From Streptomyces sp. man185 (GTDB taxonomy: Bacteria > Actinomycetota > Actinomycetes > Streptomycetales > Streptomycetaceae), in NCBI GenBank assembly GCA_002551355.1, contig NTHE01000008.1, positions 87,339-151,338 of the forward strand: DNA of 64,000 nucleotides, read 5' to 3'. Position numbers and translations under genes: made by a program. Under the pieces are notes generated by a model. The model had not been told where the DNA came from. It did not search any database and saw only the letters and a list, made by a program, of their open reading frames with translations. Below are positions 26,939 to 36,058 of the stretch, piece by piece (within the stretch, counting starts at the first letter, position 1; the number at the start of each line of letters is the position of its first letter).

Positions 26939-27448
26939 ATGAACACCGCAGGCATGCTGGCCGAAGCGTTCGACCGGGTCGGGGAGGCAGTCCACGCGGC
27001 CGTCGAGGGGCTCCCGCCCGACGACCTCAACGCCCGGATCGACGAGGGAGCCAACTCCATCTCCTGGCTCGTCTGGCATCTCACCCGCGTTCAGGACGAC
27101 CACATCGCCGACGCCGCCGGAACGGGACAGATCTGGCTCACCGAGGGCTGGGCCGACCGCTTCGGGCTCCCGCTCGACGCGACGGACACCGGCTACGGGC
27201 ACGGCGGCGACGAGGTCGCCGCCGTCCGCGTGGACTCCGCAGAACCCCTCCTCGGCTACTTCGACGCCGTGCAGGAGCGGACGCTCGACTTCGTCGCGGG
27301 ACTGGAGGGCCACGCCCTCGACCGGATCGTCGACGCGGGCTGGTCGCCCCCGGTGACCCTGGGCGTCCGGCTGATCAGCGTCGTCGCCGAGGATCTCCAG
27401 CACGCGGGCCAGGCCGCCTACGTCCGCGGAGTGCTCGGACGGGCCTGA
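26939..27448 (+). CDS. DinB-family protein (DUF664)
   Basis: A 169-residue four-helix-bundle protein. Metal-ligand histidines are visible in SWLVWHLTRVQDDHI and in EDLQHAGQAAYVRG near the C-terminus. It begins MNTAGMLAEAFDRVGEAV. The ribosome site is weak. Activity is unknown; mycothiol-dependent transferase chemistry is possible in an actinomycete. Divergent from the DUF1801 gene. Confidence 0.85.
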   Translation: MNTAGMLAEAFDRVGEAVHAAVEGLPPDDLNARIDEGANSISWLVWHLTRVQDDHIADAAGTGQIWLTEGWADRFGLPLDATDTGYGHGGDEVAAVRVDSAEPLLGYFDAVQERTLDFVAGLEGHALDRIVDAGWSPPVTLGVRLISVVAEDLQHAGQAAYVRGVLGRA

Positions 27449-27561
27449 GGCCGGAGCGCGTGGGCCCGGCCCGCACAGACCCGTGCACAGTCCCACCGGC
27501 GGTGCCATACTCGAAGGAAATCGGCCGGACAGGCAGTGTGAGCGTCCGAAAGGTGACCGTC

Positions 27562-27852
27562 ATGAGCTGGGCATCCTGGACGACCAGCGGGGTCTACACG
27601 GGCACCGGCGGAGTGCGCACCGAAGAAGCGGGCATCTTGAGCGGCGACGTCACCGTGCACACGACGTGGTTCGACGGACAGGCGTCGGTGGCCGTTCAGT
27701 ACAGCGGCTCCTCCGACTGGTTCACGCTTGTGGGCAGCCCCGTGCCCTGCCCCTCCGAGGAGGAGAGCCGTACCTTCCACCAGAGCGTCGTCGAAGCCGT
27801 GCGCGCCGGAGAGGGAGCGAGAGTCCCGCCCGTCGGTGCGGAACCCGCGTAG
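27562..27852 (+). CDS. small conserved hypothetical protein
   Basis: A 96-residue protein beginning MSWASWTTSGVYTGTGGVRTEE, given here in part as MSWASWTTSGVYTG. It is predicted to be mostly beta strand (SVAVQYSGSSDWFTLVG) with one C-terminal helix (HQSVVEAVRAGEG). No family is recognised with certainty. GAAAGG lies upstream; GTG 27553 is an alternative start adding three residues. It precedes the signal peptidase gene by 94 nt. Confidence 0.65.
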   Translation: MSWASWTTSGVYTGTGGVRTEEAGILSGDVTVHTTWFDGQASVAVQYSGSSDWFTLVGSPVPCPSEEESRTFHQSVVEAVRAGEGARVPPVGAEPA

Positions 27853-27946
27853 CGTCCGCCCCTGCGCTCGACGCCCCATAGAGTGGATCACCGGACCCGT
27901 CCCCCGAGGACGGGCACAGGCGGTTCACGGGGCGAGGAGCGGTGCC

Positions 27947-28651
27947 ATGGGGCGTGCGGGAACGCGGCGGTCGAGGACGCGGAAGAACCGGCCGTTCTGG
28001 GTGGAGCTGCCGCTCCTGATCGGCATGGCCCTCGTGCTGGCCCTGCTCATCAAGACGTTCCTGGTGCAGGCCTTCTCCATCCCCTCCGACTCCATGCAGA
28101 ACACCCTCCAGCAGGGCGACCGGGTTCTGGTCGACAAGCTGACCCCCTGGTTCGGGCCGGAGCCGGAACGCGGCGAGGTGATCGTCTTCCACGACCCGGC
28201 CGACTGGCTCGCCGGTATGCCCGTGGACGAGCCCAACACCGTGCAGAAGGTTCTGAGCTTCATCGGCGTGATGCCCTCCGCCGAGGAGAAGGACCTCATC
28301 AAGCGGGTCATCGGCGTCGGCGGCGACACCGTTGAGTGCGCGGGCGACGGGCCGGTGAAGGTCAACGGCACCGCCCTGGACGAGCCGTACGTCTTCCCCG
28401 GCAACACCCCGTGCAGCAACGACGAGGACGGCGGCCGGTTCAAGGTCACCGTGCCCGACGGCAAGGTCTGGGTGATGGGGGACCACCGCCAGGCCTCCGC
28501 GGACTCCCGTTACCACCAGGACGACCCCAACGAGGGGATGGTCCCGGTCGACGAGGTCGTCGGCCGGGCCGTCGTCGTCGCCTGGCCGATCGACCGCTGG
28601 GCCACCCTGCCGGTGCCCGAGACCTTCAAGAACGTGCCCGGCGGGCCCTGA
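27947..28651 (+). CDS. lepB: signal peptidase I
   Basis: A 234-residue type I signal peptidase that removes signal peptides at the outer face of the membrane. One N-terminal transmembrane helix (about 20-42) is followed by box B with catalytic serine 49 (FSIPSDSMQNTL) and box D with general-base lysine 119 (LIKRVIGVGGDTV). Box E is VWVMGDHRQASADSR. Only one membrane helix is present, whereas some Streptomyces Sip proteins have a second, C-terminal one. GGCGAGGAG precedes ATG 27947. Streptomyces usually have several paralogues; this copy is outside the usual four-gene sip cluster. Confidence 0.93.
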   Translation: MGRAGTRRSRTRKNRPFWVELPLLIGMALVLALLIKTFLVQAFSIPSDSMQNTLQQGDRVLVDKLTPWFGPEPERGEVIVFHDPADWLAGMPVDEPNTVQKVLSFIGVMPSAEEKDLIKRVIGVGGDTVECAGDGPVKVNGTALDEPYVFPGNTPCSNDEDGGRFKVTVPDGKVWVMGDHRQASADSRYHQDDPNEGMVPVDEVVGRAVVVAWPIDRWATLPVPETFKNVPGGP

Positions 28652-28654
28652 TGC

Positions 28655-29089
28655 TCAGCGGCTCGTGAAGTTCCGTACGTACCGGCGCTGCCAGGGCGTT
28701 TCCACCGCCCGCGGGTGGTAGCCGGCCCGCACGAACGCCACCGCCTCCTCGGCGGGCACCCCGTCCAGGACGGCCAGGCAGGCCAGGGCCGTCCCGGTGC
28801 GGCCCATCCCGCCGCCGCAGGCCACCTCGACCCGCTCGCCGGCCGCCCGGTCCCACACCTCCTTGAGCAGGACTCGCGCCGCCTCCCGGTCCGCCGGGAG
28901 CCGGAAGTCCGGCCACCGCAGCCACCGCGACTCCCAGGCGACCGGGGGCGGCGTCCGGCCCAGCAGATGGACGGCGAAGTCCGGTACGGGGCCCGGGGGC
29001 AGCGGCTTGCGCAGGCCCCGGCCCCGCACCAGCCGTCCGGAGGGCAGGGTCAGGACGGCCGGGTCGGCGGCGTTCCAGTGTTCGATCAC
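28655..29089 (-). CDS. protein-tyrosine-phosphatase-family protein
   Basis: A 144-residue small phosphatase. The CX5R loop is ACGGGMGRTGT with cysteine 91 and arginine 97, and a WPD-type loop (LRWPDFRLPAD, D61) supplies the general acid, so both catalytic elements of a classical or dual-specificity PTP are present. The substrate is unknown. It ends 3 nt from the signal peptidase stop (convergent) and lies 60 nt downstream of ptsH on the same strand, so it might share the PTS transcript. Confidence 0.82.
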   Translation of the reverse strand: MIEHWNAADPAVLTLPSGRLVRGRGLRKPLPPGPVPDFAVHLLGRTPPPVAWESRWLRWPDFRLPADREAARVLLKEVWDRAAGERVEVACGGGMGRTGTALACLAVLDGVPAEEAVAFVRAGYHPRAVETPWQRRYVRNFTSR

Positions 29090-29149
29090 GTCCCCAACCT
29101 AGTGATCCGGCAGGCGTAGGGGGAGCGCATTCGGGCAGAGCCCGGCGGG

Positions 29150-29422
29150 TCAGGCGGCGGCGTCGAGATCCTGCGCGAGCAGCTCCGCCAGCTCCTCGAC
29201 CGCCGCCCGCGCCCCGTCGCCCTCGGCGCTGAGGACCACGGTCTCCCCGTACGGCGCCGCCAGGGCCAGCACCGCGAGCATGCTGCGGGCGTCGACCGGG
29301 TCGCGGCCCTCGCGGGCGATGGTCACCTTGACCGGCTGGCGGGCGGCGGCCTTGACGAACAGCGACGCCGGACGGGCGTGCAGCCCGCTGCGGGAGGCTA
29401 TGGCGACGGTCTGCTGGTGCAT
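29150..29422 (-). CDS. ptsH: phosphocarrier protein HPr
   Basis: A 90-residue HPr of the phosphotransferase system. Histidine 15 (SGLHARPAS) takes phosphate from enzyme I and passes it to EIIA. A serine at about 47 lies at the regulatory-serine position (DARSMLAVLAL). GAGGAG lies 6 nt before ATG 29422. It sits 52 nt after fruA on the same strand, so fructose PTS and HPr are probably expressed together. The enzyme I gene is not in the window. Confidence 0.95.
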   Translation of the reverse strand: MHQQTVAIASRSGLHARPASLFVKAAARQPVKVTIAREGRDPVDARSMLAVLALAAPYGETVVLSAEGDGARAAVEELAELLAQDLDAAA

Positions 29423-29474
29423 GGATCACTCCTCGGTGAGGGACTGCGGGTTCGTGTGCGGGGTGTTCGGGTGT

Positions 29475-31487
29475 TCAGGCGGTGACCGTGACCCGGGAGT
29501 CCTCGGAGCCCGTGGCCCCGGCCTCCCCGGCCCTGTCCGGTGCCGCCCGGCGTGCGCCCTTGAGCAGGACGACGAGTGCGGTCGCCACCAGCGTTCCGGC
29601 GGCGATGGCGAGCAGGTAGAGGAACGGCTCGCCGATCAGCGGGACGACGAAGACTCCGCCGTGCGGAGCGCGCAGGGTCGCGCCGAAGGCCATCGACAGG
29701 GCGCCGGTGACCGCGCCTCCCGCCATCACCGACGGGATGACCCGCAGCGGATCGGCGGCGGCGAACGGGATCGCGCCCTCGGTGATGAACGAGGCGCCCA
29801 GCACCCAGGCCGCCCGGCCGTTCTCCCGCTCGGTCTTCGTGAACAGCTTCTTGCGCACGGTGGTGGCGAGCGCCAGCGCCAGCGGCGGCACCATCCCGGC
29901 CGCCATGACCGCGGCCATCACCTTGAGGCTGCCGTCGGTCGGATCGGCGAGACCGCCGACCGCGAAGGCGTAGGCCACCTTGTTCAGCGGGCCGCCCATG
30001 TCGAAGCACATCATCAGGCCGAGGACGACGCCGAGGATCACCGCGTTGGAGCCCGACAGGCCGTTCAGCCAGTCCGTGAGCGCGCTCTGCAACGAGGCGA
30101 TGGGCTTGCCGACCACGATGAACATCAGGAAGCCCACGACCGTCGACGCGATCAAGGGGATCACCAGGACCGGCATGATCCCGCGCAGCGTCGCGTGGAC
30201 CGGGACCCGCTGGACAGCCATGACCACCGCACCGGCCAGCAGACCGGCGACCAGACCGCCGAGGAATCCGGCGTTCACCGTGAGCGCGATGGCCCCGCCG
30301 ACGAATCCGGGCACCAGCGCCGGCCGGTCAGCCATCCCGTACGCGATGTACCCGGCCAGCACCGGCACCAGGAACGCGAAGGCCGCCGAACCGATCTGGT
30401 TGAGCAGCGCGGCCCAGCTGTCCGCCTCGCCCCAGACGAAGTGGTCGGCCACCGACTTGGCGCTCGCTATCTCGTAGCCGCCGATGGCGAACGACAGGGC
30501 GATCAGCAGACCGCCCGCCGCGACGAACGGCACCATGTAGCTCACGCCGGACATCAGATACGTACGCAGTCGGACGCCGAAGTGCGCGTGGTCCGCGCCG
30601 GATCCATCCCCGTCGCCGGAGTCCGTGCTGCCGTCGGCCTCGGACACGGCGACGGTCTCCCCGCGCTCCGCCTTGCGGCGGGCCTCGGCGATCAGCTCGG
30701 CGGGACGGTTGATGCCCGCCTTCACCCCGACGTCCACCAGCGGCTTGCCGCGGAAGCGGGCCTTCTCCCGGACCTCCACGTCATGCGCCCAGATCACGGC
30801 GTCCGCCGCCGCGACGACGCTCGGGTCCAGCTTCTTGAAGCCGGCCGAGCCCTGGGTCTCCACCGTCACCTCGACACCCTCGGCGCGGCCCGCCGCGGCC
30901 AGGGACTCGGCGGCCATGTAGGTGTGGGCGATGCCGGTGGGGCAGGAGGTGACGGCGACGATCCGGAAAGGGGCGCTCTCGGCCGCGTCCGAGGTCTCGG
31001 CCCCGGCTTCCGCCTCGGTCGCTGCCGTCTCCGCCTGCGCCGTCGGCTCCTCGCCCCGGATCAGTGCGGCCACCGCCGCCCGATCCGTTCCGGCGCGCAG
31101 CGCGGCGGTGAACTCCGGGTCCATCAGCCTGCGGGCCAGCCCCGAGAGGATGGTGAGGTGATCGTCGTCCGCGCCGGCCGGTGCGGCGATGAGGAAGATC
31201 AGGTCGGCCGGGCCGTCGGCCGCGCCGAAGTCGATGCCCGCCGCGCTGCGCCCGAAGGCCAGCGTCGGTGCGCTCACGTGTTCGCTGCGGCAGTGCGGGA
31301 TACCGATGCCGCCGTCGAGGCCGGTCGGCATCTGCGCCTCGCGGGCGGCGACGTCGGCCAGGAAGCCGTCGAGATCGGTGACACGGTGCGCGGCCACCAT
31401 CCGCTCGGCGAGCGACCTCGCGGCGGCGTCCTTCGTTGCGGCGGACAGATCGAGGTCGACCAGTTCCGCGGTGATCAGCTCACTCAT
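29475..31487 (-). CDS. fruA: fructose PTS enzyme II (EIIABC)
   Basis: A 670-residue fused permease that imports fructose and phosphorylates it to fructose 1-phosphate. EIIA comes first, with phospho-histidine 65 (GIGIPHCRS). After an acidic Ala/Glu linker (about 147-172) EIIB has phospho-cysteine 182 (CPTGIAHTYMAAE). EIIC (about 310-650) has some eight to ten membrane helices, with GVSYMVPFVAAGGLLIAL at its start. Order A-B-C is usual for actinobacterial FruA. AAGGAG lies 7 nt before the ATG. Downstream of fruK by 120 nt. Confidence 0.95.
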   Translation of the reverse strand: MSELITAELVDLDLSAATKDAAARSLAERMVAAHRVTDLDGFLADVAAREAQMPTGLDGGIGIPHCRSEHVSAPTLAFGRSAAGIDFGAADGPADLIFLIAAPAGADDDHLTILSGLARRLMDPEFTAALRAGTDRAAVAALIRGEEPTAQAETAATEAEAGAETSDAAESAPFRIVAVTSCPTGIAHTYMAAESLAAAGRAEGVEVTVETQGSAGFKKLDPSVVAAADAVIWAHDVEVREKARFRGKPLVDVGVKAGINRPAELIAEARRKAERGETVAVSEADGSTDSGDGDGSGADHAHFGVRLRTYLMSGVSYMVPFVAAGGLLIALSFAIGGYEIASAKSVADHFVWGEADSWAALLNQIGSAAFAFLVPVLAGYIAYGMADRPALVPGFVGGAIALTVNAGFLGGLVAGLLAGAVVMAVQRVPVHATLRGIMPVLVIPLIASTVVGFLMFIVVGKPIASLQSALTDWLNGLSGSNAVILGVVLGLMMCFDMGGPLNKVAYAFAVGGLADPTDGSLKVMAAVMAAGMVPPLALALATTVRKKLFTKTERENGRAAWVLGASFITEGAIPFAAADPLRVIPSVMAGGAVTGALSMAFGATLRAPHGGVFVVPLIGEPFLYLLAIAAGTLVATALVVLLKGARRAAPDRAGEAGATGSEDSRVTVTA

Positions 31488-31607
31488 CGCGGTGCTCCTT
31501 GCTCGGGGACCGCCGTGCGGCGGCTCGGGGGGACGGGGCGGAGCTCGCGTACGGGTGGGGTCCGTACGGGAGGTGCGGGGACGGCGGGGTGCTCGTGGTG
31601 ACGGGGG

Positions 31608-32555
31608 TCATGGGGCGGGCTCGTTCAGCGCGCGGTCCAGCGGTACGTCGGAGGTCGTCACGACCGACGCCAGATCGAGGTCCGCCGGGGTGGGCATGAG
31701 GCTCCCGGCCAGCTGCACGGCCGCGGCTCCGTGGGCGACGGCCGAGGTGAGCGCTTCCGGTCCCTGCCCGCCCGCCGCCAGGAAGCCGGCCAGGGAGGCG
31801 TCCCCGGCGCCGACATTGCTGCGGACGGCGGCCACCGGGGCGGTGGCGAAGTACGCGCCCGACGCCTCGACCAGCAGCTGCCCGTCGGCGCCCAGACTCG
31901 CCAGCACCGACCGGGCACCGCGCTCGCGCAGCTCCTCGGCGGCCTTCAGCGCGTCGCCCACCGTGGCGAGCGGCCTGCCGACGGCCTCGGCGAGCTCCTG
32001 GGCGTTGGGCTTGATCACGTCGGGTCCCCGGTCCAGGGCGGCGGTCAGCGCCGCTCCGGAGGTGTCCAGCGCGATCCGCGCCCCGGCCCGGTGGCTCCGC
32101 TCGACCAGCTCCGCGTACCACTGCGGCGGCAGTCCGCGCGGGAGGCTCCCGCAGCAGGCGATCCAGTCGGCGGCTGACGAACGGACCCGCACCGCTTCGA
32201 GGACGTCCTCCGCCTCGGCCGGACTCAGTTCGGGACCCGCCGCGTTGACCTTGGTCAGGGTGCCGTCGGGTTCGACGAGCGTGACGTTGATCCGGGTGTT
32301 CCCGGCGATCGGCACACCGGCGGACTCGATGCCCAGCTCGCCGAGCAGCCGGGTGAGCAGGGCGCCCTCCGGACCGCCCACCGGCGCGACGGCGACAGTG
32401 CGGTGCCCGGCCGCCGCGACCGCGCGGGAGACGTTGACGCCCTTGCCGCCCGGGTCGACGCGGTCCGCCGTGGCGCGCAGCACGGTGCCGCGGGTCAGGC
32501 CGGGCAACTCGTAGGTCCGGTCCAGGCTGGGGTTGGGGGTGACGGTGAGGATCAT
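31608..32555 (-). CDS. fruK: 1-phosphofructokinase
   Basis: A 315-residue PfkB-family kinase converting fructose 1-phosphate to fructose 1,6-bisphosphate. It begins MILTVTPNPSLDRTYEL and carries the two PfkB signatures, GGKGVNVSRAVAAAGH near the N-terminus and VGAGDASLAGFLA with the catalytic aspartate near the C-terminus. Its start overlaps the fruR stop by 4 nt (ATGA), giving translational coupling. With fruR and fruA it forms the fructose regulon. Confidence 0.95.
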   Translation of the reverse strand: MILTVTPNPSLDRTYELPGLTRGTVLRATADRVDPGGKGVNVSRAVAAAGHRTVAVAPVGGPEGALLTRLLGELGIESAGVPIAGNTRINVTLVEPDGTLTKVNAAGPELSPAEAEDVLEAVRVRSSAADWIACCGSLPRGLPPQWYAELVERSHRAGARIALDTSGAALTAALDRGPDVIKPNAQELAEAVGRPLATVGDALKAAEELRERGARSVLASLGADGQLLVEASGAYFATAPVAAVRSNVGAGDASLAGFLAAGGQGPEALTSAVAHGAAAVQLAGSLMPTPADLDLASVVTTSDVPLDRALNEPAP

Positions 32556-33313
32556 GCGCGTACTACTTCCGTGCCCCGGTTCTCGATGGAGCGGGCGTCT
32601 TCGGGGCTGAGGCCCGTGTCGGTGATGAGCAGGTCCACATCGGTGAGATCGCCGAAGCGGGCGAAGTGCTCCTGCCCGAACTTGCCGGAGTCGGCGAGCA
32701 GGACGACCCGGCGGGCCGCCCTGATCACGGCCCGCTTCACCGCGGCCTCGGCGAGGTCGGGCGTGGTCAGACCGCTGTCGGGGGCGAAGCCGTTGGTGGC
32801 GAGGAAGACCACGTCGGCGTTGATCTCCGCGTACGAACCCAGCGCCCAGGCGTCGACCGCCGCGCGGGTACGGTGCCGGACCCGGCCGCCCACCAGATGC
32901 AGCGCGATGCCGGGGTGGTCGGCGAGACGGGCGGCCACCGGCAGCGCGTGCGTCACGACGGTCAGTGTCGCGTCGACGGGAACGGCGGCTGCCAGCCGAG
33001 CGGTGGTGGTCCCGGCGTCGACGATCACATTGCCGTCGGCGGGCAGCTCGGCGAGGGCGGCCTGTGCGATGCGGTCCTTCTCGTCGGCGGAGAGGGCGTC
33101 GCGCTCGGCGAGGTCGGGCTCGAAGTCGAGCCGCCCCACCGGGATCGCCCCGCCGTGCACCCGGCGCAGCAGTCCCGCCCGGTCCAGGGCCTTGAGGTCC
33201 CGCCGGACGGTCTCGGCCGTCACCTGGAACTCCTCGGCCAGGGACAGCACGTCGACCCGGCCGCTCTCCTGGGCCAGGCGGAGGATCTCCTGCTGACGCT
33301 CCGGTGCGTACAT
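32552..33313 (-). CDS. fruR: DeoR-family fructose operon repressor
   Basis: A 253-residue repressor with an N-terminal DeoR winged helix (YAPERQQEILRLAQESGRVD in part; LSLAEEFQVTAETVRRDLKAL) and a C-terminal sugar-phosphate sensor of the DeoR type (NVIVDAGTTTARLAAAV, VFLATNGF). The likely effector is fructose 1-phosphate. ATG 33313 (MYAPERQQ) is the usual family start; ATG 33334 would add seven residues. Two TGTGGTTTCG repeats 31 bp apart at and upstream of the start are candidate autoregulatory sites. First gene of fruR-fruK-fruA. Confidence 0.92.
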   Translation of the reverse strand: MYAPERQQEILRLAQESGRVDVLSLAEEFQVTAETVRRDLKALDRAGLLRRVHGGAIPVGRLDFEPDLAERDALSADEKDRIAQAALAELPADGNVIVDAGTTTARLAAAVPVDATLTVVTHALPVAARLADHPGIALHLVGGRVRHRTRAAVDAWALGSYAEINADVVFLATNGFAPDSGLTTPDLAEAAVKRAVIRAARRVVLLADSGKFGQEHFARFGDLTDVDLLITDTGLSPEDARSIENRGTEVVRA

Positions 33314-33353
33314 GTGGTTTCGTTTCCGTTTCATGCCCGAGTCTGTGGTTTCG
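33313..33353. promoter_or_regulatory. direct repeats at fruR promoter
   Basis: TGTGGTTTCG occurs at 33313-33322 and 33344-33353, three helical turns apart, with a TTTCGTTTCCGTTTC stretch beside the first. Direct repeats in this position suit binding by the DeoR-family FruR. Confidence 0.45.
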
Positions 33354-33513
33354 CGCTCAGGTTACGTCCGGGGTGCGGGAATGTAAACACATTCGGGCGA
33401 CGTATGGGCATGAACGGACGGGGCGGGATCCTGCAGGGTTCTCTGCCGGAGGCGAGCGCACACGAGCGGGCGGGGCGCACCGTGCACCGGTGCGTCCCGC
33501 CCGACGGGTCCGG

Positions 33514-33771
33514 TCACCGTGTGCCGGGTGAGTCCTCGCTCAGGGGGCGGGCCAGCAGGGGAGCCCCCGGGACCTGGTGGCCGCCGCTGGCGAGCATCCG
33601 CACCTCGCCCCGGTCGCTGATCTCGGCCCGGACGATTCCCGTCTCGTCCTCGTACACCGGAAACCCGCCGGCCCCCAGCCGGTCGGTCAGCCGGACGGAG
33701 ACCACGTCGTCCGCGGCGCCGGACATCTGGAAGATCAACTCGTAACGCTCGGTGTGCACCATGTGATCCAT
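33514..33771 (-). CDS. DUF6296-type small protein
   Basis: An 85-residue protein, MDHMVHTERYELIFQ, with TDRLGAGGFPVYEDETG and ISDRGEVRMLASGG. I recognise it as a small actinobacterial family (DUF6296) of unknown function, predicted mostly beta. GGGAGG lies 5 nt before ATG 33771, which decides the start. It is divergent from the PepSY lipoprotein gene and about 200 nt from fruR. Confidence 0.75.
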   Translation of the reverse strand: MDHMVHTERYELIFQMSGAADDVVSVRLTDRLGAGGFPVYEDETGIVRAEISDRGEVRMLASGGHQVPGAPLLARPLSEDSPGTR

Positions 33772-33940
33772 GAAGGCCTCCCGGCCGGGCGCGGAGAATA
33801 CGGCCCTGCCGCCATTGTTTCGCACCCCGGCGTCCGCCGCCCGGGGAGCGACGGCCAACGGGCGGACCCGCCCGGTCGATCGGGTGACTCCGCCCGGTAG
33901 GACAACATGACCGGAGTCCCGGGGGGCTAAGCATGCGTGC

Positions 33941-34759
33941 ATGAGACTTGAGCCTCGACGAATGAACAGTGCCTCCTCCCGTTCCCGCACTCTCAAGGCT
34001 GTCGGCGCCCTCGGCATGGCCGCAGCCACGGCCGTTCTGATGACCGGATGCGGCCAGAGCTCGGACAGCGCGACGAGCGCGGCCACCTCCGAGGCCGCGA
34101 AGGTCGTCCCGCAGAATCAGACGACGTCGCCGTCGGCCAGCGCCCAGTTGACCGAGGACCAGCAGGAGCGCAAGGAGGTGCTCGACGCCACGAAGGTCAC
34201 CTTCGACGACGCGGCCACCACCGCCATCGGCGAGGTCGCCGGGAGCAAGCTCGTCGACCTCGACCTGGAGGGTGTGGACGACGACGACAACGACCAGAGC
34301 CCCAGCCCGACCGGAACCAGCAGCCCCACGGGATCGCCGAGCCCGACCGGCTCCCCGAGCCCGACCGGAACCGGCACGTCCAGCCCGAGCGCGAGCCCGG
34401 GCGCCGACGGCCCGGTCTGGGCCGCGGAGGTCGCGGAGAAGGACGGCACGCTCCACACCGTCCGGATCAACGCGGCCGACGGCAAGGTGATCGAGGCCCG
34501 CGTCGACGCGGATCAGGACGCGGACGACAAGAAGCAGACGGCCGACCGGCTCGCCCAGGCGACCCAGACCCCGCAGCAGGCGGCCAAGGTCGCCACCGAG
34601 AAGAAGAAGGGGACGGTCACCTCCGTCAGCCTCGACGCCGACGACGGCAACGCCGTCATCTGGCAGGTCGACGTGGTCGGCTCCGACTGGAAGAAGACCA
34701 CCTTCGACGTGGACGCCAAGAACGACACCATCCTCCGCGAGGAGACCGACGAGGACTGA
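33941..34759 (+). CDS. PepSY-domain lipoprotein
   Basis: About 272 residues (265 if ATG 33962 is used). A lipoprotein signal with lipobox LMTGC follows KAVGALGMAAATAV, so the mature protein is membrane anchored outside the cell. Two PepSY-like domains (about 68-105 with part after the linker, and 205-270, KGTVTSVSLDADDGNAVIW) are joined by a Ser/Pro/Thr/Gly low-complexity linker containing four SPTG repeats. PepSY proteins are thought to modulate peptidases or sensors. It is followed by a very strong terminator. Confidence 0.82.
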   Translation: MRLEPRRMNSASSRSRTLKAVGALGMAAATAVLMTGCGQSSDSATSAATSEAAKVVPQNQTTSPSASAQLTEDQQERKEVLDATKVTFDDAATTAIGEVAGSKLVDLDLEGVDDDDNDQSPSPTGTSSPTGSPSPTGSPSPTGTGTSSPSASPGADGPVWAAEVAEKDGTLHTVRINAADGKVIEARVDADQDADDKKQTADRLAQATQTPQQAAKVATEKKKGTVTSVSLDADDGNAVIWQVDVVGSDWKKTTFDVDAKNDTILREETDED

Positions 34760-34780
34760 CCGCCGCCCTGCCCGACCCGC

Positions 34781-34812
34781 GAAGGGGTACGCCGGACACC
34801 CGGCGTACCCCT
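34781..34812. terminator. bidirectional terminator
   Basis: AAGGGGTACGCCGG and CCGGCGTACCCCTT form a perfect 14-bp stem with an ACAC loop, between the PepSY stop (34759) and the convergent serine hydrolase stop (34820). Confidence 0.92.
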
Positions 34813-34819
34813 TCCGTTT

Positions 34820-36058
34820 CTAGGACGCGCCGCCCGGCTTCCGGCGGTCGAGCAGCCGGCAGACGAAGTCCTCCTGGAGCTTGCGGAGCGTGGCGAGCAG
34901 TCGAGGGTTCGTCGCGCTGTTCACCTGGGAGGTGAGGGAGACGGTCAATGACCGCTTGCCGTCCTTGGTCGCCGCGGCCAACTGCGTGTAGCCGGGGAAG
35001 TTTCCGGTGTGGCCGTACACGGTGCCGCAGCGCGTCGCGTACGAGAAGACGGCGAGACCGGCCCTGTTGCGTCCGGGACCGGCGGGCTCGGAGCTGCCCG
35101 CCACGAAGGACAACTGCTGCCGGCGGACCGCCGGGCCGAGACCCAGCCCGTCGGCGTAACCACGGATGAAGGCCCCCAGGTCCCGGGGTGTGGAGACGAT
35201 GCCGCCGGACGCCCACACGCCCGAGGCGCTGAGCACCGTGCTGACGTCCTCCGGCGCTTCGGGCGGGTCCACCGCGTAGCCGTGCAGATAGGGCTCGGGC
35301 AGCCGGTAGCCCTGCGGGAGGCTGGTGTCGCGCAGGCCGAGCGGCCGGTAGACCAGCTCGCCGAGGAGCTTCTCGTACCGCCGGCCCGTCGCCGCCTCGG
35401 CCATCAGCGCCACGGCGATGTTGTCCGAGTTGGAGTAGCGGTACGCGGACCCGGGCCGGAACCGCAGCGGGTCCCCGGCGACGTAGTCCAGCAGCCGGCG
35501 GGAGTCGAAGTGCCTGCGGGGATCGGCCGTCAGCTCGGCGATGAACGTCGGGTCCTCGGTGTAGTCGGGGAGCCCGCTGGTGTGGTTCAGGAGCTGGCGA
35601 AGCGTCACCCGGTGCCAGGCGACGGGCAGCCGGGGCAGCCGCCGCCCGATGGTGTCGTCCAGGCCGAGCGCGCCCCGCTCGGCCAACTGCAGGGCGACCG
35701 AGCCGCTGAAGGCCTTCGCCGTGCTGGCGATCCGCATGTGGTCGGTGGTCCGGAGCGGACGCCCGGTGCCGAGCTGCGACGTACCCGCCCGGTACACCTC
35801 GTTCCGGCCGCCGGCCGTGAGGACGGCGATGGCGCCGGGCGGCCCTCCCGGGGTGTCCACGAGTGCCTGGAGACCGCGCTGCAGCCGGCGGTCGACCGGC
35901 CCGTGCGGGCCGCCGTCCCCGCCCCTGTCATCTCCCGCGTGGGCCGGGCCGCTCATCAGCCCGGCGAGCGATGCGACGGCAAGGGCGGCGACGACGGGTC
36001 TGCGCCGCCGGGGCCGAGGACGGGGGAGCGGGGCGTCCGGATGGGAGCGTGCGGGCAC
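34820..36058 (-). CDS. secreted class C beta-lactamase-family serine hydrolase
   Basis: A 412-residue exported hydrolase. A Pro/Arg-rich N-terminus with hydrophobic core VVAALAVASLAGLMSGPAHA is a signal peptide (twin arginines RRRR are present, but a Tat motif is unclear). Catalytic motifs are SxxK (IASTAKAFSG), YSN (YRYSNSDN) and HTG (YGHTGNFPGY), as in D-alanyl-D-alanine carboxypeptidases/esterases of the class C fold. GTG 36058 has AGGAGG 5 nt upstream, which fixes the start. The likely role is cell-wall peptide trimming or D-amino-peptide hydrolysis. Confidence 0.9.
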   Translation of the reverse strand: MPARSHPDAPLPRPRPRRRRPVVAALAVASLAGLMSGPAHAGDDRGGDGGPHGPVDRRLQRGLQALVDTPGGPPGAIAVLTAGGRNEVYRAGTSQLGTGRPLRTTDHMRIASTAKAFSGSVALQLAERGALGLDDTIGRRLPRLPVAWHRVTLRQLLNHTSGLPDYTEDPTFIAELTADPRRHFDSRRLLDYVAGDPLRFRPGSAYRYSNSDNIAVALMAEAATGRRYEKLLGELVYRPLGLRDTSLPQGYRLPEPYLHGYAVDPPEAPEDVSTVLSASGVWASGGIVSTPRDLGAFIRGYADGLGLGPAVRRQQLSFVAGSSEPAGPGRNRAGLAVFSYATRCGTVYGHTGNFPGYTQLAAATKDGKRSLTVSLTSQVNSATNPRLLATLRKLQEDFVCRLLDRRKPGGAS

